The position numbers were made by a program, and so were the translations under genes. Below the pieces are notes generated by a model. The model worked only from the letters and a program-made list of their open reading frames with translations. It made no database searches and was not told the origin of the DNA. A stretch of 64,000 nucleotides of DNA from Oxalobacteraceae bacterium OTU3CAMAD1 (GTDB lineage Bacteria; Pseudomonadota; Gammaproteobacteria; Burkholderiales; Burkholderiaceae_D). Below, in pieces: positions 8,519 to 18,348 of the stretch (position 1 is the first letter of the stretch; every line of letters starts with the position of its first letter). The stretch spans positions 62,001 through 126,000 of the forward strand of contig CP099650.1 in NCBI GenBank assembly GCA_024123915.1. The letters are read 5' to 3'.

Positions 8519-9621
8519 GCGTCCCCTTCCTCGACCTGAAAGCCATCAACCTGTCGCAAGCCGACGAACTGGAAGCGGCTTTCAAGCGCGTGCTGCACTC
8601 AGGCTGGTATGTGCTGGGCGCCGAAACGTCGGCCTTCGAAGCCAGTTTCGCCACCTACTGCAAGAGCAAGCACGCCATCGGCGTGGCCAACGGCCTCGAT
8701 GCGATCTTCATGATCCTCAAGGCCTACGGCATCGGCCCGGGCGACGAGGTGATCGTGCCGTCCAATACCTTCATCGCCACCTGGCTGGCGGTCAGCGACT
8801 GCGGCGCCACGCCGATCCCGGTCGAACCGACCGCCGACGGCTTCAATATCGATCCGGCGCTGGTGGAGGCGGCCGTCACGCCGCGCACCAAGGCCATCCT
8901 GGCGGTCCACCTGTACGGCCAGACCGCCGACATGGACCCGCTCAAGGCGCTGGCGGCCAGACACAATCTGAAACTGATCGAGGACGCCGCGCAGGCGCAC
9001 GGTGCGCTGTATCGCGGCGGCGTGGCCGGCCAGCTGGGCGACGCGGCGGCCTTCAGCTTCTACCCGGGCAAAAACCTGGGCGCGCTGGGCGATGGCGGCG
9101 CCGTCACCACCAGCGACGACGACCTGGCCGACAAGATCCGCACCTTGCGCAACTACGGCTCCAAGGTCAAATACTACAACGAGGTGCCGGGCTATAACTC
9201 GCGCCTGGACGAGGTGCAGTCGGCGCTGTTGAGCGTCAAGCTGCCCAAGCTGAACGCGGATAACGCCCGCCGCCGCGCCATCGCCGCCATCTACGACCGC
9301 GAACTGGCCGGCATCGCCGGCCTGGCGCTGCCGTTCGTGCCCGAGTGGGCCGAGCCGGTATGGCACCTGTACGTGGTGCGCCACGCGCAGCGCGACGCGC
9401 TGGCCAAGGCGCTGGCCGAGCAGGGCATCGGCACCATCGTCCACTATCCGGTGCCGCCGCACCTGCAGCCCGCGTATGCCGATCTCGGATACGCCGAAGG
9501 CGCGTTCCCGCTGGCCGAGGCGATCCACCGCGAAGTGCTGAGCCTGCCGATCGGCCCGACCATGAGCGACGAGCAGGCGCTCGAAGTGGCCGCCGCCGTG
9601 CGTAAATTCTGCACCGTATGA
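8515..9621 (+). CDS. PLP-dependent sugar aminotransferase, DegT/DnrJ/EryC1/StrS family (FdtB/QdtB-like)
   Basis: 368 residues, ATG overlapping the previous stop by four bases. The family opening ([10 protein letters not shown]) is present, along with the PLP-contact stretch [10 protein letters not shown] and the Schiff-base lysine in [17 protein letters not shown]. That last motif is practically the FdtB/QdtB signature. The enzyme would aminate C3 of the dTDP-3-keto-6-deoxyhexose made by the neighbouring ketoisomerase, with glutamate as likely donor. Gene order ketoisomerase - aminotransferase - left-handed beta-helix acyltransferase matches the Fuc3NAc/Qui3NAc pathways. Cytosolic; family call firm, exact sugar inferred. 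Confidence 0.92.
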   Translation: MSVPFLDLKAINLSQADELEAAFKRVLHSGWYVLGAETSAFEASFATYCKSKHAIGVANGLDAIFMILKAYGIGPGDEVIVPSNTFIATWLAVSDCGATPIPVEPTADGFNIDPALVEAAVTPRTKAILAVHLYGQTADMDPLKALAARHNLKLIEDAAQAHGALYRGGVAGQLGDAAAFSFYPGKNLGALGDGGAVTTSDDDLADKIRTLRNYGSKVKYYNEVPGYNSRLDEVQSALLSVKLPKLNADNARRRAIAAIYDRELAGIAGLALPFVPEWAEPVWHLYVVRHAQRDALAKALAEQGIGTIVHYPVPPHLQPAYADLGYAEGAFPLAEAIHREVLSLPIGPTMSDEQALEVAAAVRKFCTV

Positions 9622-10361
9622 TCCATCCCAGCGCCATCATTTCGCCGAAAGCCAGACTGGGCGCCGACGTTAGCGTCGGCCCCTTCACCATCATTCACGA
9701 CAACGTGGACATCGGCGACGGCTCGGTCATCGACGGTTACTGCGAGATCGGCTATCCGACCCCGCTGGCAGACGGCCAGCCGCTGGTGATCGGCAAGGGT
9801 GCGCGCATCCGCTCGCACTCGGTGTTCTACGAGGGCTCGCGCTTCGGCGACAAGCTGGTGACGGGCCACCGCGTGGTGGTGCGCGAGAAAACGGTGGCCG
9901 GCATCGCCTTCCAGATCGGCACCATGAACGACATCCAGGGCGACTGCCAGATCGGCGACTACGTGCGCTGCCAGTCGAATGTCTTCATCGGCAAAATGTC
10001 CAAGGTCGGCAACTTCGTCTGGCTGCTGCCGTATGTGGTGCTGACCAACGATCCCCACCCGCCCAGCAACGTGTTGATGGGCGCCGAGATCGGCGACTAC
10101 GCCGCCATCGCCGCCATGTCGGTGATCCTGCCCGGCGTGAAGGTCGGCGAGCGCGCGCTGGTGGCGGCGCACAGCAAGGTGCACCGCGACGTCGCTCCCG
10201 GCACTGTAGTTGCCGGCAATCCGGCCACCTTCCTGTGCGACGCCAGCAAGATCCGGCTCAAGGACGGCACCGGCGCCCCGGCCTATCCATGGACCACCCA
10301 CTTCAAGCGCGGCTACCCGGCGGATATCACCGACGGCTGGGGCTCGGCTCCCTCGGCCTAG
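9618..10361 (+). CDS. Left-handed beta-helix acyltransferase (FdtC/QdtC-like, LpxA-like fold)
   Basis: 247 residues with hexapeptide-repeat architecture: [20 protein letters not shown], then [11 protein letters not shown] and [19 protein letters not shown]. Start overlaps the aminotransferase stop. Placed third in the Fdt/Qdt-like set, it most likely acylates the 3-amino group of dTDP-3-amino-3,6-dideoxyhexose. The opening resembles LpxA, but lipid A genes are absent, so a sugar N-acyltransferase fits the context better. The acyl donor (acetyl-CoA or another acyl-CoA) cannot be inferred. Confidence 0.82.
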   Translation: MIHPSAIISPKARLGADVSVGPFTIIHDNVDIGDGSVIDGYCEIGYPTPLADGQPLVIGKGARIRSHSVFYEGSRFGDKLVTGHRVVVREKTVAGIAFQIGTMNDIQGDCQIGDYVRCQSNVFIGKMSKVGNFVWLLPYVVLTNDPHPPSNVLMGAEIGDYAAIAAMSVILPGVKVGERALVAAHSKVHRDVAPGTVVAGNPATFLCDASKIRLKDGTGAPAYPWTTHFKRGYPADITDGWGSAPSA

Positions 10362-10382
10362 CCCACCACCGAACGGACGCCC

Positions 10383-13205
10383 ATGACCCGCCCACTCCAC
10401 GCAGCCATGGCCGCCGGTAACCTGTCGGAAGCGGGCACCCTGGCGATGGCGCTGGCGGGACTGGGCGAACTGTCCGTCATGGACCTGATCGGCGTGGCCG
10501 GCCTGATGGCCGCGCAGGGCAGGACCGAACAAACCATCGCTCTGTACACGCTTTGGCTAAAGCACAGCGAATCCCCGCTCGAATATGTGGCCTGGTACAA
10601 CCTGGCCGTGGTGCAGGCGCAGGGGCAGGACGACGCCGGCGCCGAACGCGCTTACCGCAAATCGCTCAAGCTGCGCCCCGGCTTCACCGAAAGCCAACTC
10701 GGTCTGGGCGTGCTGCTGGAACGCAAACGCCAGCCGGAAGCGGCGCTGGCCCTGTGGCGCGAGGCGCTCGACCTGCTGGAGGCGGTGCCAGCGGGCGCGC
10801 CGCCGGCGGCGGCCTCGCTGCAGGTACGCCTGCTCAATAACATCGGCCGGCTGGCGGAGGCGCAAGGCGATCCGGCGCAAGCCGAGGACGCGCTGCTGCG
10901 CAGCCTCCAACTCGATCCCAAACAAAAACTGATCGTGCCGCGCTGGCTGGACCTGCGCCTGAAGTTGTGCGCGTGGCCGGTGCACGGCTTCGTGCCCGGC
11001 GTCAGCGAGACGGCCTTGCAGCACCACACGTCGGCGCTGGCGATGCTCAGCCTGGGCGACGATCCGGCGCGGCAGCTGGCCTGCGCGCGGCGCGAGGCTG
11101 CGCTGCACTTCCCGCCGCCACCGACGGCGCTGTCCGATCAGGATGGCTATGCCCACCGCAAGCTGCGCGTCGGCTACCTGTCGTGCGGTTTCGGCGCGCA
11201 GCCGACCGGACGCATGATCGCCGAGCTGCTGGAGCTGCACGACCGCGACCAGGTGGAGTTGTATGGCTTCTGCTGGAGTGGCGAGGATCACTCGGCCCTG
11301 CGCCAACGCCTGCTGCGCGCCTTCGACCTGCATGTGCCGATCGGCCCTTTGAGCGATATGCAGGCGGCGCAGGCGATCCGCGCCCACGAAATCGACATCC
11401 TGGTCGACCTGCACGGCGTGCTGCCGGGCGGACGGCCGGGCATCCTGGGCCACCGTGCCGCGCCGGTGCAAATCGGCTGGCTCGGACAGGCCGGCACCAG
11501 CGGCAACAGCCGCGTCGACTACGTTTTGGCCGACAGTTTCGTGCTGCCACCCGAACTGGCGGGCTACCATACCGAAAAACCACTGTATCTTCCCCACTGC
11601 TTCCAGCCGCAGGACCGCCAGCGCGCCCTCCCCTCGCCGCCGGCGTCCGGCGCGCGCGCCGGCTTCGGCCTGCCCGGCGACGCCTTCGTGTTCTGCTGCT
11701 TCGGCGCCGCCGCGCACATCGTCCCGGAGCGCTTCGCCACCTGGATGCGCATTTTGCACGCGGTGCCGGGCAGCGTACTGTGGCTGCAAACCGACAGCGA
11801 ACAGGTACGCGACAACCTGCGCCTGGCCGCCCTGCGGCACGACATCTCCAGCGACCGCCTTTGCTTCGCCGCGCCGGCCGCCGGTGAATTGGCGATGGAC
11901 CGCTACCAGGCGGCCGACCTGTTCCTCGACACCGGCCCGCATAACGCCGGCGCCATCGCGGGCGACGTGCTGTGGGCCGGCCTGCCGCTGCTGACCCGCG
12001 CCGGCCAGACCTTTGCCAGCCGCGTGTGCGGCAGCCTGCTGCAGGCGGCCGGCCTGCCGGAGCTGATCGCGCGCACGGAAAAGCAGTACGCGACCAGGGC
12101 GATCCGCCTCGCCACCCACCCGAAGGAACTGGCACGCCTGCGCAACCGCCTCGGGAAAAACCGCGCCGGCGCGCCGTTGTTCGACACCCCGGCGCTGGCG
12201 CGCGACCTCGAACAGCTTTACCTGCGCGTGGCGCGCGGCACGCTGAAACGCGGTCGCCGCAAAGCCGCGCAGCACGCGGCACAACAAGCCGCCGACGCCG
12301 CCGCACCGCTGGTGAGCATCCTGATCCCGGCCGACGATCCGCTGACGCTGGAGGCCACCCTGGCCAGCGCGCTGGCGCAAACCCACGCCAACTGCGAAGT
12401 GATCGTCAGCGACAGCAGCCCGCACGGCGCCTGCCGCGCGCCGCTCAAGCCTTATCTGAAAGCGCACCGGCGCCTGCGCTACAGCCACGCGCCGGGCCTC
12501 GGCGCGCTCGACAACCTCAATCACTGCCTGGCGCTGTCCCTGGGCGAATACATAACGGTCGCCCCGCCCGGCGACACGCTGGCGCCGGAAAAAGTCGCCG
12601 TCATGCTGCCCTGCTTCGTGGACCACCCGCACATCGGCATGGTGGCCTGCTGGCGCCAACCGCTCGCGCCGGACGGCCAGGCGCTGCCGGCGGCGCCGCT
12701 GTTCGCCGCCGACATCGTGATCGACGGCGTCTCGCTGGCCAACATGCTGCTGGGCGGCGACGGTGGCGGCGCGGCGGCGATGTGCGCGCCCGGCGCGCTG
12801 CTGCTCAAGCGCGCCACGCTGGGCAACGCCTTCGGCCGCTACCGCGACCGCGCCTACCCGGAACGCGCCAACGTCGCCACCGCCCTCACCGCGCTGCAAG
12901 CGGGCCACTACGCCTACCTGCCGCGCGCGCTGTCCAGCTTCCGCCTCGCGCCTCCACCGCCTGCCGCGCCGGCGGCCGCGCTGGACGCCGCGCTCGAAGG
13001 CTTGCAGCTGCTGTATCAAGCGCACGAACAGGGTCACAACTTCGGCGCGCCCGGCGCCTTCAAACAACTGTTGTCGACACGTCTTTCCGAAATGAACACA
13101 CTCATTTCCGCACATCATCTGCACCTCGCGGCAAGCGCCGCACACCGGCTCGACACGGTGCAGCGCACCATGCGAATCGGCTACCAACTTTTGCTCACGC
13201 CATAG
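10383..13205 (+). CDS. TPR - GT41-like - GT2-like protein with degenerate GT41 active site
   Basis: 940 residues, same architecture as the protein at 3982-7194 but without the methyltransferase-like tail. Residues about 1-200 are TPR-like, about 255-625 GT41/SPINDLY-like, about 639-850 GT2-like. The GT41 part keeps VDYVLADSF, TEKPLYLP and WAGLPLLTRAGQTFASR. Key positions differ: the OGT His498 equivalent is Gln273 (SCGFGAQPTG), the Lys842 equivalent is His445 (CCFGAAAHIVP), and the usual TT pair in the sugar loop is AI (DTGPHNAGAIAGD). The GT2-like part has PPGDTLAPEK where a DDD motif is expected. It may be a non-catalytic partner of the first GT41 protein or have shifted chemistry; both are inference. 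The frame is intact, so this is not simple decay. Last gene before a likely internal promoter. Confidence 0.85.
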   Translation: MTRPLHAAMAAGNLSEAGTLAMALAGLGELSVMDLIGVAGLMAAQGRTEQTIALYTLWLKHSESPLEYVAWYNLAVVQAQGQDDAGAERAYRKSLKLRPGFTESQLGLGVLLERKRQPEAALALWREALDLLEAVPAGAPPAAASLQVRLLNNIGRLAEAQGDPAQAEDALLRSLQLDPKQKLIVPRWLDLRLKLCAWPVHGFVPGVSETALQHHTSALAMLSLGDDPARQLACARREAALHFPPPPTALSDQDGYAHRKLRVGYLSCGFGAQPTGRMIAELLELHDRDQVELYGFCWSGEDHSALRQRLLRAFDLHVPIGPLSDMQAAQAIRAHEIDILVDLHGVLPGGRPGILGHRAAPVQIGWLGQAGTSGNSRVDYVLADSFVLPPELAGYHTEKPLYLPHCFQPQDRQRALPSPPASGARAGFGLPGDAFVFCCFGAAAHIVPERFATWMRILHAVPGSVLWLQTDSEQVRDNLRLAALRHDISSDRLCFAAPAAGELAMDRYQAADLFLDTGPHNAGAIAGDVLWAGLPLLTRAGQTFASRVCGSLLQAAGLPELIARTEKQYATRAIRLATHPKELARLRNRLGKNRAGAPLFDTPALARDLEQLYLRVARGTLKRGRRKAAQHAAQQAADAAAPLVSILIPADDPLTLEATLASALAQTHANCEVIVSDSSPHGACRAPLKPYLKAHRRLRYSHAPGLGALDNLNHCLALSLGEYITVAPPGDTLAPEKVAVMLPCFVDHPHIGMVACWRQPLAPDGQALPAAPLFAADIVIDGVSLANMLLGGDGGGAAAMCAPGALLLKRATLGNAFGRYRDRAYPERANVATALTALQAGHYAYLPRALSSFRLAPPPPAAPAAALDAALEGLQLLYQAHEQGHNFGAPGAFKQLLSTRLSEMNTLISAHHLHLAASAAHRLDTVQRTMRIGYQLLLTP

Positions 13206-13259
13206 TGTGGTAAATCCTCCATCGCTGAGTCTGCGGCAGCAAAATGCCTGTTCTTTTCC

Positions 13260-13288
13260 TTTAAAATAGCCCGGGCGCAATAGATAAT
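13260..13288 (+). promoter_or_regulatory. Likely sigma70-type promoter in front of the CDP-sugar genes
   Basis: TTTAAA (13260-13265, 4/6 to TTGACA), 17-bp spacer, GATAAT (13283-13288, 5/6 to TATAAT), followed by a GGGGA ribosome site at 13314-13318 and the ATG at 13323. It lies in the only sizeable gap (117 bp) of the 16-gene run, so the CDP-sugar half may be transcribed separately. Confidence 0.5.
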
Positions 13289-13322
13289 ATGATCTGCGTC
13301 AACATAACAATCCGGGGATAGC

Positions 13323-14096
13323 ATGAAAGCAGTCATATTGGCGGGCGGGCTGGGCACACGGCTCAGCGAAGAGACGACTGTCAAGCCGAAGCCGATGGTC
13401 GAGGTCGGCGGCAAACCGATCCTCTGGCACATCCTGAAAAGCTATTCCGCCCATGGCATCAACGACTTCGTCATCTGCTGCGGCTACCGCGGCTACGTGA
13501 TCAAGGAGTTCTTCGCCAACTACTTCCTGCACACCTCGGACGTCACCTTCGATCTGCAAAAAAACAGCATGGAAGTGCACGAGCGCCACGCCGAGCCATG
13601 GAAGGTCACCCTGATCGACACCGGCAGCGACACCCTGACCGGCGGCCGCCTGAAGCGCGTGCGCCAGCACGTCGAACACGACGAAGCGTTCTGCTTCACC
13701 TACGGTGACGGCGTGTCCGACATCGACATCGGCGCCTCCATCGCCTTCCACAAAAAACACGGCAAGCTCGCCACCATGACGGCGGTGCAGCCGCCCGGCC
13801 GCTTCGGCGCCATCGACATCGACGGCCAGCGCATCGTCAGCTTCAAGGAAAAGCCGCAAGGCGACGGCGCCTGGATCAACGGCGGCTACTTCGTGCTCTC
13901 GCCGAAGGTGATCGACTACATCGACGGCGACAGCACCACGTGGGAAAAGGAACCGATGGAGCAGCTGGCCGGCGAAGGCCAGCTGGATGCCTTCCACCAC
14001 CACGGCTTCTGGCAGCCGATGGACACGCTGCGCGACAAGGTGCTGCTCGAAGACCTGTGGCAAAGCGGTAAGGCGCCGTGGAAGCGGTGGCCATGA
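13323..14096 (+). CDS. rfbF: Glucose-1-phosphate cytidylyltransferase
   Basis: 257 residues, full length for RfbF/DdhA. The N-terminal nucleotidyltransferase signature reads [18 protein letters not shown], followed by [28 protein letters not shown] carries the metal-binding aspartate and the end ([12 protein letters not shown]) is characteristic of the family. It makes CDP-glucose from CTP and glucose-1-phosphate, the first step toward CDP-3,6-dideoxyhexoses. The start is preceded by GGGGA four bases away. The next gene overlaps its stop by four bases and encodes the next pathway step. Confidence 0.95.
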   Translation: MKAVILAGGLGTRLSEETTVKPKPMVEVGGKPILWHILKSYSAHGINDFVICCGYRGYVIKEFFANYFLHTSDVTFDLQKNSMEVHERHAEPWKVTLIDTGSDTLTGGRLKRVRQHVEHDEAFCFTYGDGVSDIDIGASIAFHKKHGKLATMTAVQPPGRFGAIDIDGQRIVSFKEKPQGDGAWINGGYFVLSPKVIDYIDGDSTTWEKEPMEQLAGEGQLDAFHHHGFWQPMDTLRDKVLLEDLWQSGKAPWKRWP

Positions 14097-15166
14097 CCCC
14101 GTCCTTCTGGCAGGGCAAACGGGTATTCCTGACCGGTCATACCGGCTTCAAAGGCAGCTGGCTTAGCCTGTGGCTGCAGCAACTGGGCGCGCACGTCACC
14201 GGCTTCGCGCTGGCGCCGAGCCAACCGAGCCTGTTCGACACCGCGCAAGTGGGCGCCGGCATGACCTCCATCATCGGCGACATCCGCGACGGCGCCGCGC
14301 TGCGCGACGCCATGCTGGAGGCGCGGCCGGAGATCGTCATCCACATGGCGGCGCAGGCGCTGGTGCGCTACTCGTACGCCAACCCGGTCGAGACCTACGC
14401 CACCAACGTCATGGGCCTGGTGAACTTCTTCGAAGCGGTGCGCAACACGCCGGGCATCAAGGCGGTGGTCAACGTCACCAGCGACAAGTGCTACGAAAAC
14501 AAGGAGTGGGCCTGGGGCTACCGCGAGAACGAAGCCTTCGGCGGCTACGACCCATATAGCAACAGCAAGGCCTGCGCCGAACTGGTGACGGCCGGCTACC
14601 GCTCGTCGTTCTTCAATCCGGAAAAATACGCCGAGCATGGCGTGGCGCTCGCCTCGGGCCGCGCCGGCAACGTGATCGGCGGCGGCGACTGGGCCGAAGA
14701 CCGTTTGATTCCCGACATGGTGCGCGCCATCGCCGCCGGCAAGCCGGTGCGCATCCGCAGCCCGCACGCGATCCGTCCGTGGCAGCATGTGCTGGAGCCG
14801 CTGTCCGGCTACCTGACCCTGGCCGAGCACCTTTACACGCACGGCGCGGCGTACGCCGAAGGCTTCAACTTCGGGCCGCACGACATCGACGCCCGCCCGG
14901 TCGAATGGATCATCTCGCGCCTGTGCGAGAGCTGGGGCGACGGCGCCGGCTGGGAGCTGGACCAGGCGCCGCAACCGCACGAGGCGCACTACCTCAAGCT
15001 CGATTGTTCCAAGGCGCGCGGCCGTTTGCACTGGCAGCCGCGCTGGCACCTGGGCCACACCATCGACATGATCGTCGGCTGGCACAAGGCGCACGCCGCC
15101 AGGGCCGACATGCGCGCCTTCACCCTGGCGCAAATCGACACCTATCAAAACACCGCACACATCTAA
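14093..15166 (+). CDS. rfbG: CDP-glucose 4,6-dehydratase
   Basis: 357 residues from the ATG that overlaps the rfbF stop (ATGA), beginning [19 protein letters not shown]. An extended SDR Rossmann motif (GHTGFKGSW), [13 protein letters not shown] and the YSNSK catalytic tyrosine/lysine are all present, together with the RfbG-specific [11 protein letters not shown]. It converts CDP-glucose to CDP-4-keto-6-deoxyglucose using tightly bound NAD+. An upstream in-frame ATG at 14078 would add five residues but has no advantage. Confidence 0.95.
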   Translation: MTPSFWQGKRVFLTGHTGFKGSWLSLWLQQLGAHVTGFALAPSQPSLFDTAQVGAGMTSIIGDIRDGAALRDAMLEARPEIVIHMAAQALVRYSYANPVETYATNVMGLVNFFEAVRNTPGIKAVVNVTSDKCYENKEWAWGYRENEAFGGYDPYSNSKACAELVTAGYRSSFFNPEKYAEHGVALASGRAGNVIGGGDWAEDRLIPDMVRAIAAGKPVRIRSPHAIRPWQHVLEPLSGYLTLAEHLYTHGAAYAEGFNFGPHDIDARPVEWIISRLCESWGDGAGWELDQAPQPHEAHYLKLDCSKARGRLHWQPRWHLGHTIDMIVGWHKAHAARADMRAFTLAQIDTYQNTAHI

Positions 15167-15176
15167 GGCAGCAACC

Positions 15177-16502
15177 ATGAGCGAAGCAAAAACCAAAGAA
15201 CAACTCCGCGCGGAGATCAACAAGCTGGTGGCCGAATACGGCGCGCTGGCCAGCGTGCCGAAGGCCTTCGAGCCCGGCGTGACGGTGATCCCGCCGGCCG
15301 GCAAAGTGGTCGGCGCGCCGGAAATGGAACTGATGGTCGAAGCTTCGCTCGACGCCTGGCTGACCACCGGCCGCTTCAACGACCAGTTCGAGGCCAAGCT
15401 GGCCAAGATGATCGGCGTGGACTTCCTCATCACCGTCAATTCCGGCTCGTCGGCCAACCTGGTCGCGTTCAATACCCTGACCTCGCCGAAGCTGGGACCG
15501 CGCGCGATCCAGCCGGGCGATGAAGTGATCGGCGTGGCCGCCGGCTTCCCCACCACCGTCAACCCGATCATCCAGTTCGGCGCGATTCCGGTGTTCGTGG
15601 ACGTGGAGCTGGGCACCTACAACATCGACGTCACCAAGCTGGAAGCGGCGATCTCGCCGAAAACCAAGGCCATCATGCTGGCCCACACGCTGGGCAATCC
15701 GTACAACCTGGACGTGATCGTCGCGATCTGCAAAAAGTACAACCTGTGGCTGATCGAGGATTGCTGCGACGCGCTGGGCTCCACCTACGACGGCAAGATG
15801 GTCGGCACCTTCGGCGACATCGGCACCATGTCGTTCTACCCGGCCCACCACATCACGATGGGCGAAGGCGGCGCCGTCTTCACCAACAACGCCGAACTGA
15901 AAATGATCGCCGAGTCGTTCCGCGACTGGGGCCGCGATTGCTACTGCCCACCGGGCAAGGACAACACCTGCGGCAAGCGTTTCTGCCAGTGCTTCGGCAC
16001 CCTGCCGGCCGGCTATGACCACAAGTATACCTACAGCCATTTGGGCTACAACCTGAAGATCACCGACATGCAGGCCGCCTGCGGCCTGGCGCAGATCGAC
16101 CGCGCGGCAGGCTTCATCCAGGCCCGGAAGGACAACTTCGCCTACCTGACCGAACGCCTGCAATCGTGCGCCGAGTTCCTGATCCTGCCGGTGGCGACCG
16201 AGAATTCCGACCCGTCGTGGTTCGGTTTCCCGATGACCCTCAAGCCGGAAGCGAACGTAGCTCGGGTCGACCTGCTCACCTACCTGGACCAGCACAAGAT
16301 CGGCACCCGCCTGCTGTTCGCCGGTAACCTGACGCGCCAGCCGTACATGATCGGCCGTAACTACCGCGTCTCCGGCGACCTGACCAACACCGACCGCGTG
16401 ATGAACGACACCTTCTGGATCGGCGTCTTCCCTGGCCTGACCCGCGAGATGCTGGACTTTACGATTGAAAAACTGGAAGCCTTCTTTGGCGTGAACTTCT
16501 AA
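15177..16502 (+). CDS. rfbH: CDP-4-keto-6-deoxyglucose 3-dehydratase (E1)
   Basis: 441 residues, usual length for RfbH/AscC. In place of the PLP lysine of the aminotransferase fold it has histidine in [13 protein letters not shown] (H224/H225), diagnostic of the PMP-dependent 3-dehydratase. The nearby cysteines ([20 protein letters not shown], then FCQC) fit the [2Fe-2S] cluster. It removes the C3 hydroxyl together with a reductase partner. No E3-type (AscD/RfbI) ferredoxin reductase gene is visible in the window, so the electron donor lies elsewhere or differs. The stop TAA shares one base with the next ATG. Confidence 0.94.
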   Translation: MSEAKTKEQLRAEINKLVAEYGALASVPKAFEPGVTVIPPAGKVVGAPEMELMVEASLDAWLTTGRFNDQFEAKLAKMIGVDFLITVNSGSSANLVAFNTLTSPKLGPRAIQPGDEVIGVAAGFPTTVNPIIQFGAIPVFVDVELGTYNIDVTKLEAAISPKTKAIMLAHTLGNPYNLDVIVAICKKYNLWLIEDCCDALGSTYDGKMVGTFGDIGTMSFYPAHHITMGEGGAVFTNNAELKMIAESFRDWGRDCYCPPGKDNTCGKRFCQCFGTLPAGYDHKYTYSHLGYNLKITDMQAACGLAQIDRAAGFIQARKDNFAYLTERLQSCAEFLILPVATENSDPSWFGFPMTLKPEANVARVDLLTYLDQHKIGTRLLFAGNLTRQPYMIGRNYRVSGDLTNTDRVMNDTFWIGVFPGLTREMLDFTIEKLEAFFGVNF

Positions 16503-18325
16503 TGAGCGACAACAAGATCAAGGTCGCCGAACTGCTGGCCGAAGCCCTGGAAAACCTCGGCATCGAGCACGCCTTCGGGATCATCGGCGCCGGCAATGTG
16601 CATCTGTTCGAAGCGATCTCGCGCCGTGGTTTCACGGAGATCGTCTGCGTCCACCACGAGCAGGCCGCCTGCATGGCGGTGCAGACCTACTACCGCACCA
16701 GCGGCAAGCTGGCCGCAGCGCTCCTGACCACCGGCGCAGGTTCGACCAACGGCGTCACCGGCGTGGTATCGGCATGGGCCGACTCGATCCCGTGCGTCGT
16801 CATCGCCGGCAACGAGAACTCGAAGTTCTGCTTCCCGGAGAATCCGCTGCGCATGTGGGGCGTGCAGGGTTACGACTCGTGCCAGATGGTGGAAAAGGTC
16901 AGCAAATACCAGATGCGCGTGACCAAATTCGAACGCGCCGTCTACGAACTGGAAAAAGGCGTGCATATCGCGCTCGAGGGCCGTCCGGGTCCGACCTGGA
17001 TCGAGATCCCGATGGACATCCAGGCCGGCCGCATCGATCCCGCCACGATGGAGCACTTCGTCGCGCCGCCGGCCGTCGACTACCTGACCGCCGCCGTCGC
17101 CGCGCAGGTCGACAGCGTGATCGCCGCGCTGGCAAAGGCCGAACGTCCGGTGCTGTGGCTCGGCAACGGCATCCGCCTGGCCGGCGCCGAAGCGAAGATC
17201 AAGCCGCTGCTGGACAAATCCGGCTCGCCGGCGCTGGTCTCGTGGGCGGGCATCGACATGATCGATTCGTCGCACCCGCAGGTGTTCGGCCGCGCCGGCG
17301 TCTACGGCCAGCGCGCCGCCAACTTCATTTTGCAAAACAGCGACTACGTGCTCGCCATCGGCACCCGCCTGGCGATCCCGCAGATCGGCTACGACATCAA
17401 TGAGCTGGCGCGCCTGGCCCGCATCGACGTGGTCGACATCGACAGCGACGAAGCGGCCAAGCACGCCAAGCGCGCGCAGGAAGTCGTCGTCTGCGACGCC
17501 CGCGTCTTCATCGACGCGCTGCTGGCGCGTTTGGAGTCCACCACCGTCGCGCCGAAGACCGAATGGATCGCCAAGTGCCGCGCCTACGAGGAGCAGTTCC
17601 CGTGGGTGGGCGAGGAACACGCCGACCCGGAAGGGTTCATCAACTCCTACCGCTTCATGGAGCGCCTGAACGGCTTCTTCAAGGACGACCAGGTGGTGGT
17701 GACCGACATGGGCACCGCGCTGCTAAGCGGGCATCAGGTGCTGCGCTTCAAGGAAGGCCAGCGCTTCATGACCTCCACCGGACTCGGTGAAATGGGCTAC
17801 GGCCTGCCGGCCGCGCTGGGCGTCTCCTTCGCCAACGACCGTGGGGAAGTCATGTGCCTGAACTGCGACGGCGGCATGATGATGAATTTGCAGGAGCTGC
17901 AAACGGTGGTCCACCACAACCTGCCGATCAAGCTGTTCATCTTCAACAACGACGGCTACCTGATGATCAAGCACACGCAGAAGTCGCTGTTCAAGGGCGG
18001 CTACGTGGGCACCGACCGCAAGTCCGGCGTCTCCTGTCCGGACTTCTCCAAGCTGGCCACCGCCTTCGGCATGCCGTCGTACCAAATACGCAGCTGGGAC
18101 GAGTGCGACGCCACCCTGGCGGCGGTGCAGGCGGCCACCGGGCCGGTGATCTGCGAAGTGTTCATGCATCCGCAGCAGGTGTTCTCGCCGAAGTTGGGCG
18201 TGGTCGCGCGCGCCGACGGCACCTTGGTGTCGCCGCCGCTGGAAGACCTTTCGCCGCTGCTGCCGCGCGAGGTGCTGGAGCAGGCCATGATCGATGGCAT
18301 GCACGAAAAATCGAAGACGCTGTAA
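16502..18325 (+). CDS. Thiamine-diphosphate-dependent enzyme (acetolactate-synthase fold), likely two-carbon transfer to CDP-sugar
   Basis: 607 residues. The catalytic glutamate is in VHHEQAACMAV (E53), and the C-terminal ThDP/Mg motif is NCDGG near 455 ending in FIFNNDGYLMIKHTQ. The fold is that of IlvB-like enzymes, but no IlvN small subunit or ilvC is near. YerE, a ThDP enzyme of yersiniose synthesis, joins an acetyl unit from pyruvate to C4 of CDP-3,6-dideoxy-4-ketohexose, exactly the product of the three preceding genes, so a YerE-like role is the best guess. Starts one base inside the rfbH stop, so the two are probably translationally coupled. Family firm; sugar-branching role inferred from context. 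Confidence 0.82.
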   Translation: MSDNKIKVAELLAEALENLGIEHAFGIIGAGNVHLFEAISRRGFTEIVCVHHEQAACMAVQTYYRTSGKLAAALLTTGAGSTNGVTGVVSAWADSIPCVVIAGNENSKFCFPENPLRMWGVQGYDSCQMVEKVSKYQMRVTKFERAVYELEKGVHIALEGRPGPTWIEIPMDIQAGRIDPATMEHFVAPPAVDYLTAAVAAQVDSVIAALAKAERPVLWLGNGIRLAGAEAKIKPLLDKSGSPALVSWAGIDMIDSSHPQVFGRAGVYGQRAANFILQNSDYVLAIGTRLAIPQIGYDINELARLARIDVVDIDSDEAAKHAKRAQEVVVCDARVFIDALLARLESTTVAPKTEWIAKCRAYEEQFPWVGEEHADPEGFINSYRFMERLNGFFKDDQVVVTDMGTALLSGHQVLRFKEGQRFMTSTGLGEMGYGLPAALGVSFANDRGEVMCLNCDGGMMMNLQELQTVVHHNLPIKLFIFNNDGYLMIKHTQKSLFKGGYVGTDRKSGVSCPDFSKLATAFGMPSYQIRSWDECDATLAAVQAATGPVICEVFMHPQQVFSPKLGVVARADGTLVSPPLEDLSPLLPREVLEQAMIDGMHEKSKTL

Positions 18326-18348
18326 TCAATACAGATGGGTACAAGCAG

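Noticed and set aside
3982..13205. Flagellin glycosylation island
   Set aside because: No flagellar gene is in the window, while Ser/Thr-rich exoprotein genes are directly adjacent.
16502..18325. Acetolactate synthase of branched-chain amino acid synthesis
   Set aside because: No small subunit, ilvC or ilvD nearby, and it is coupled to rfbH by a one-base stop/start overlap.
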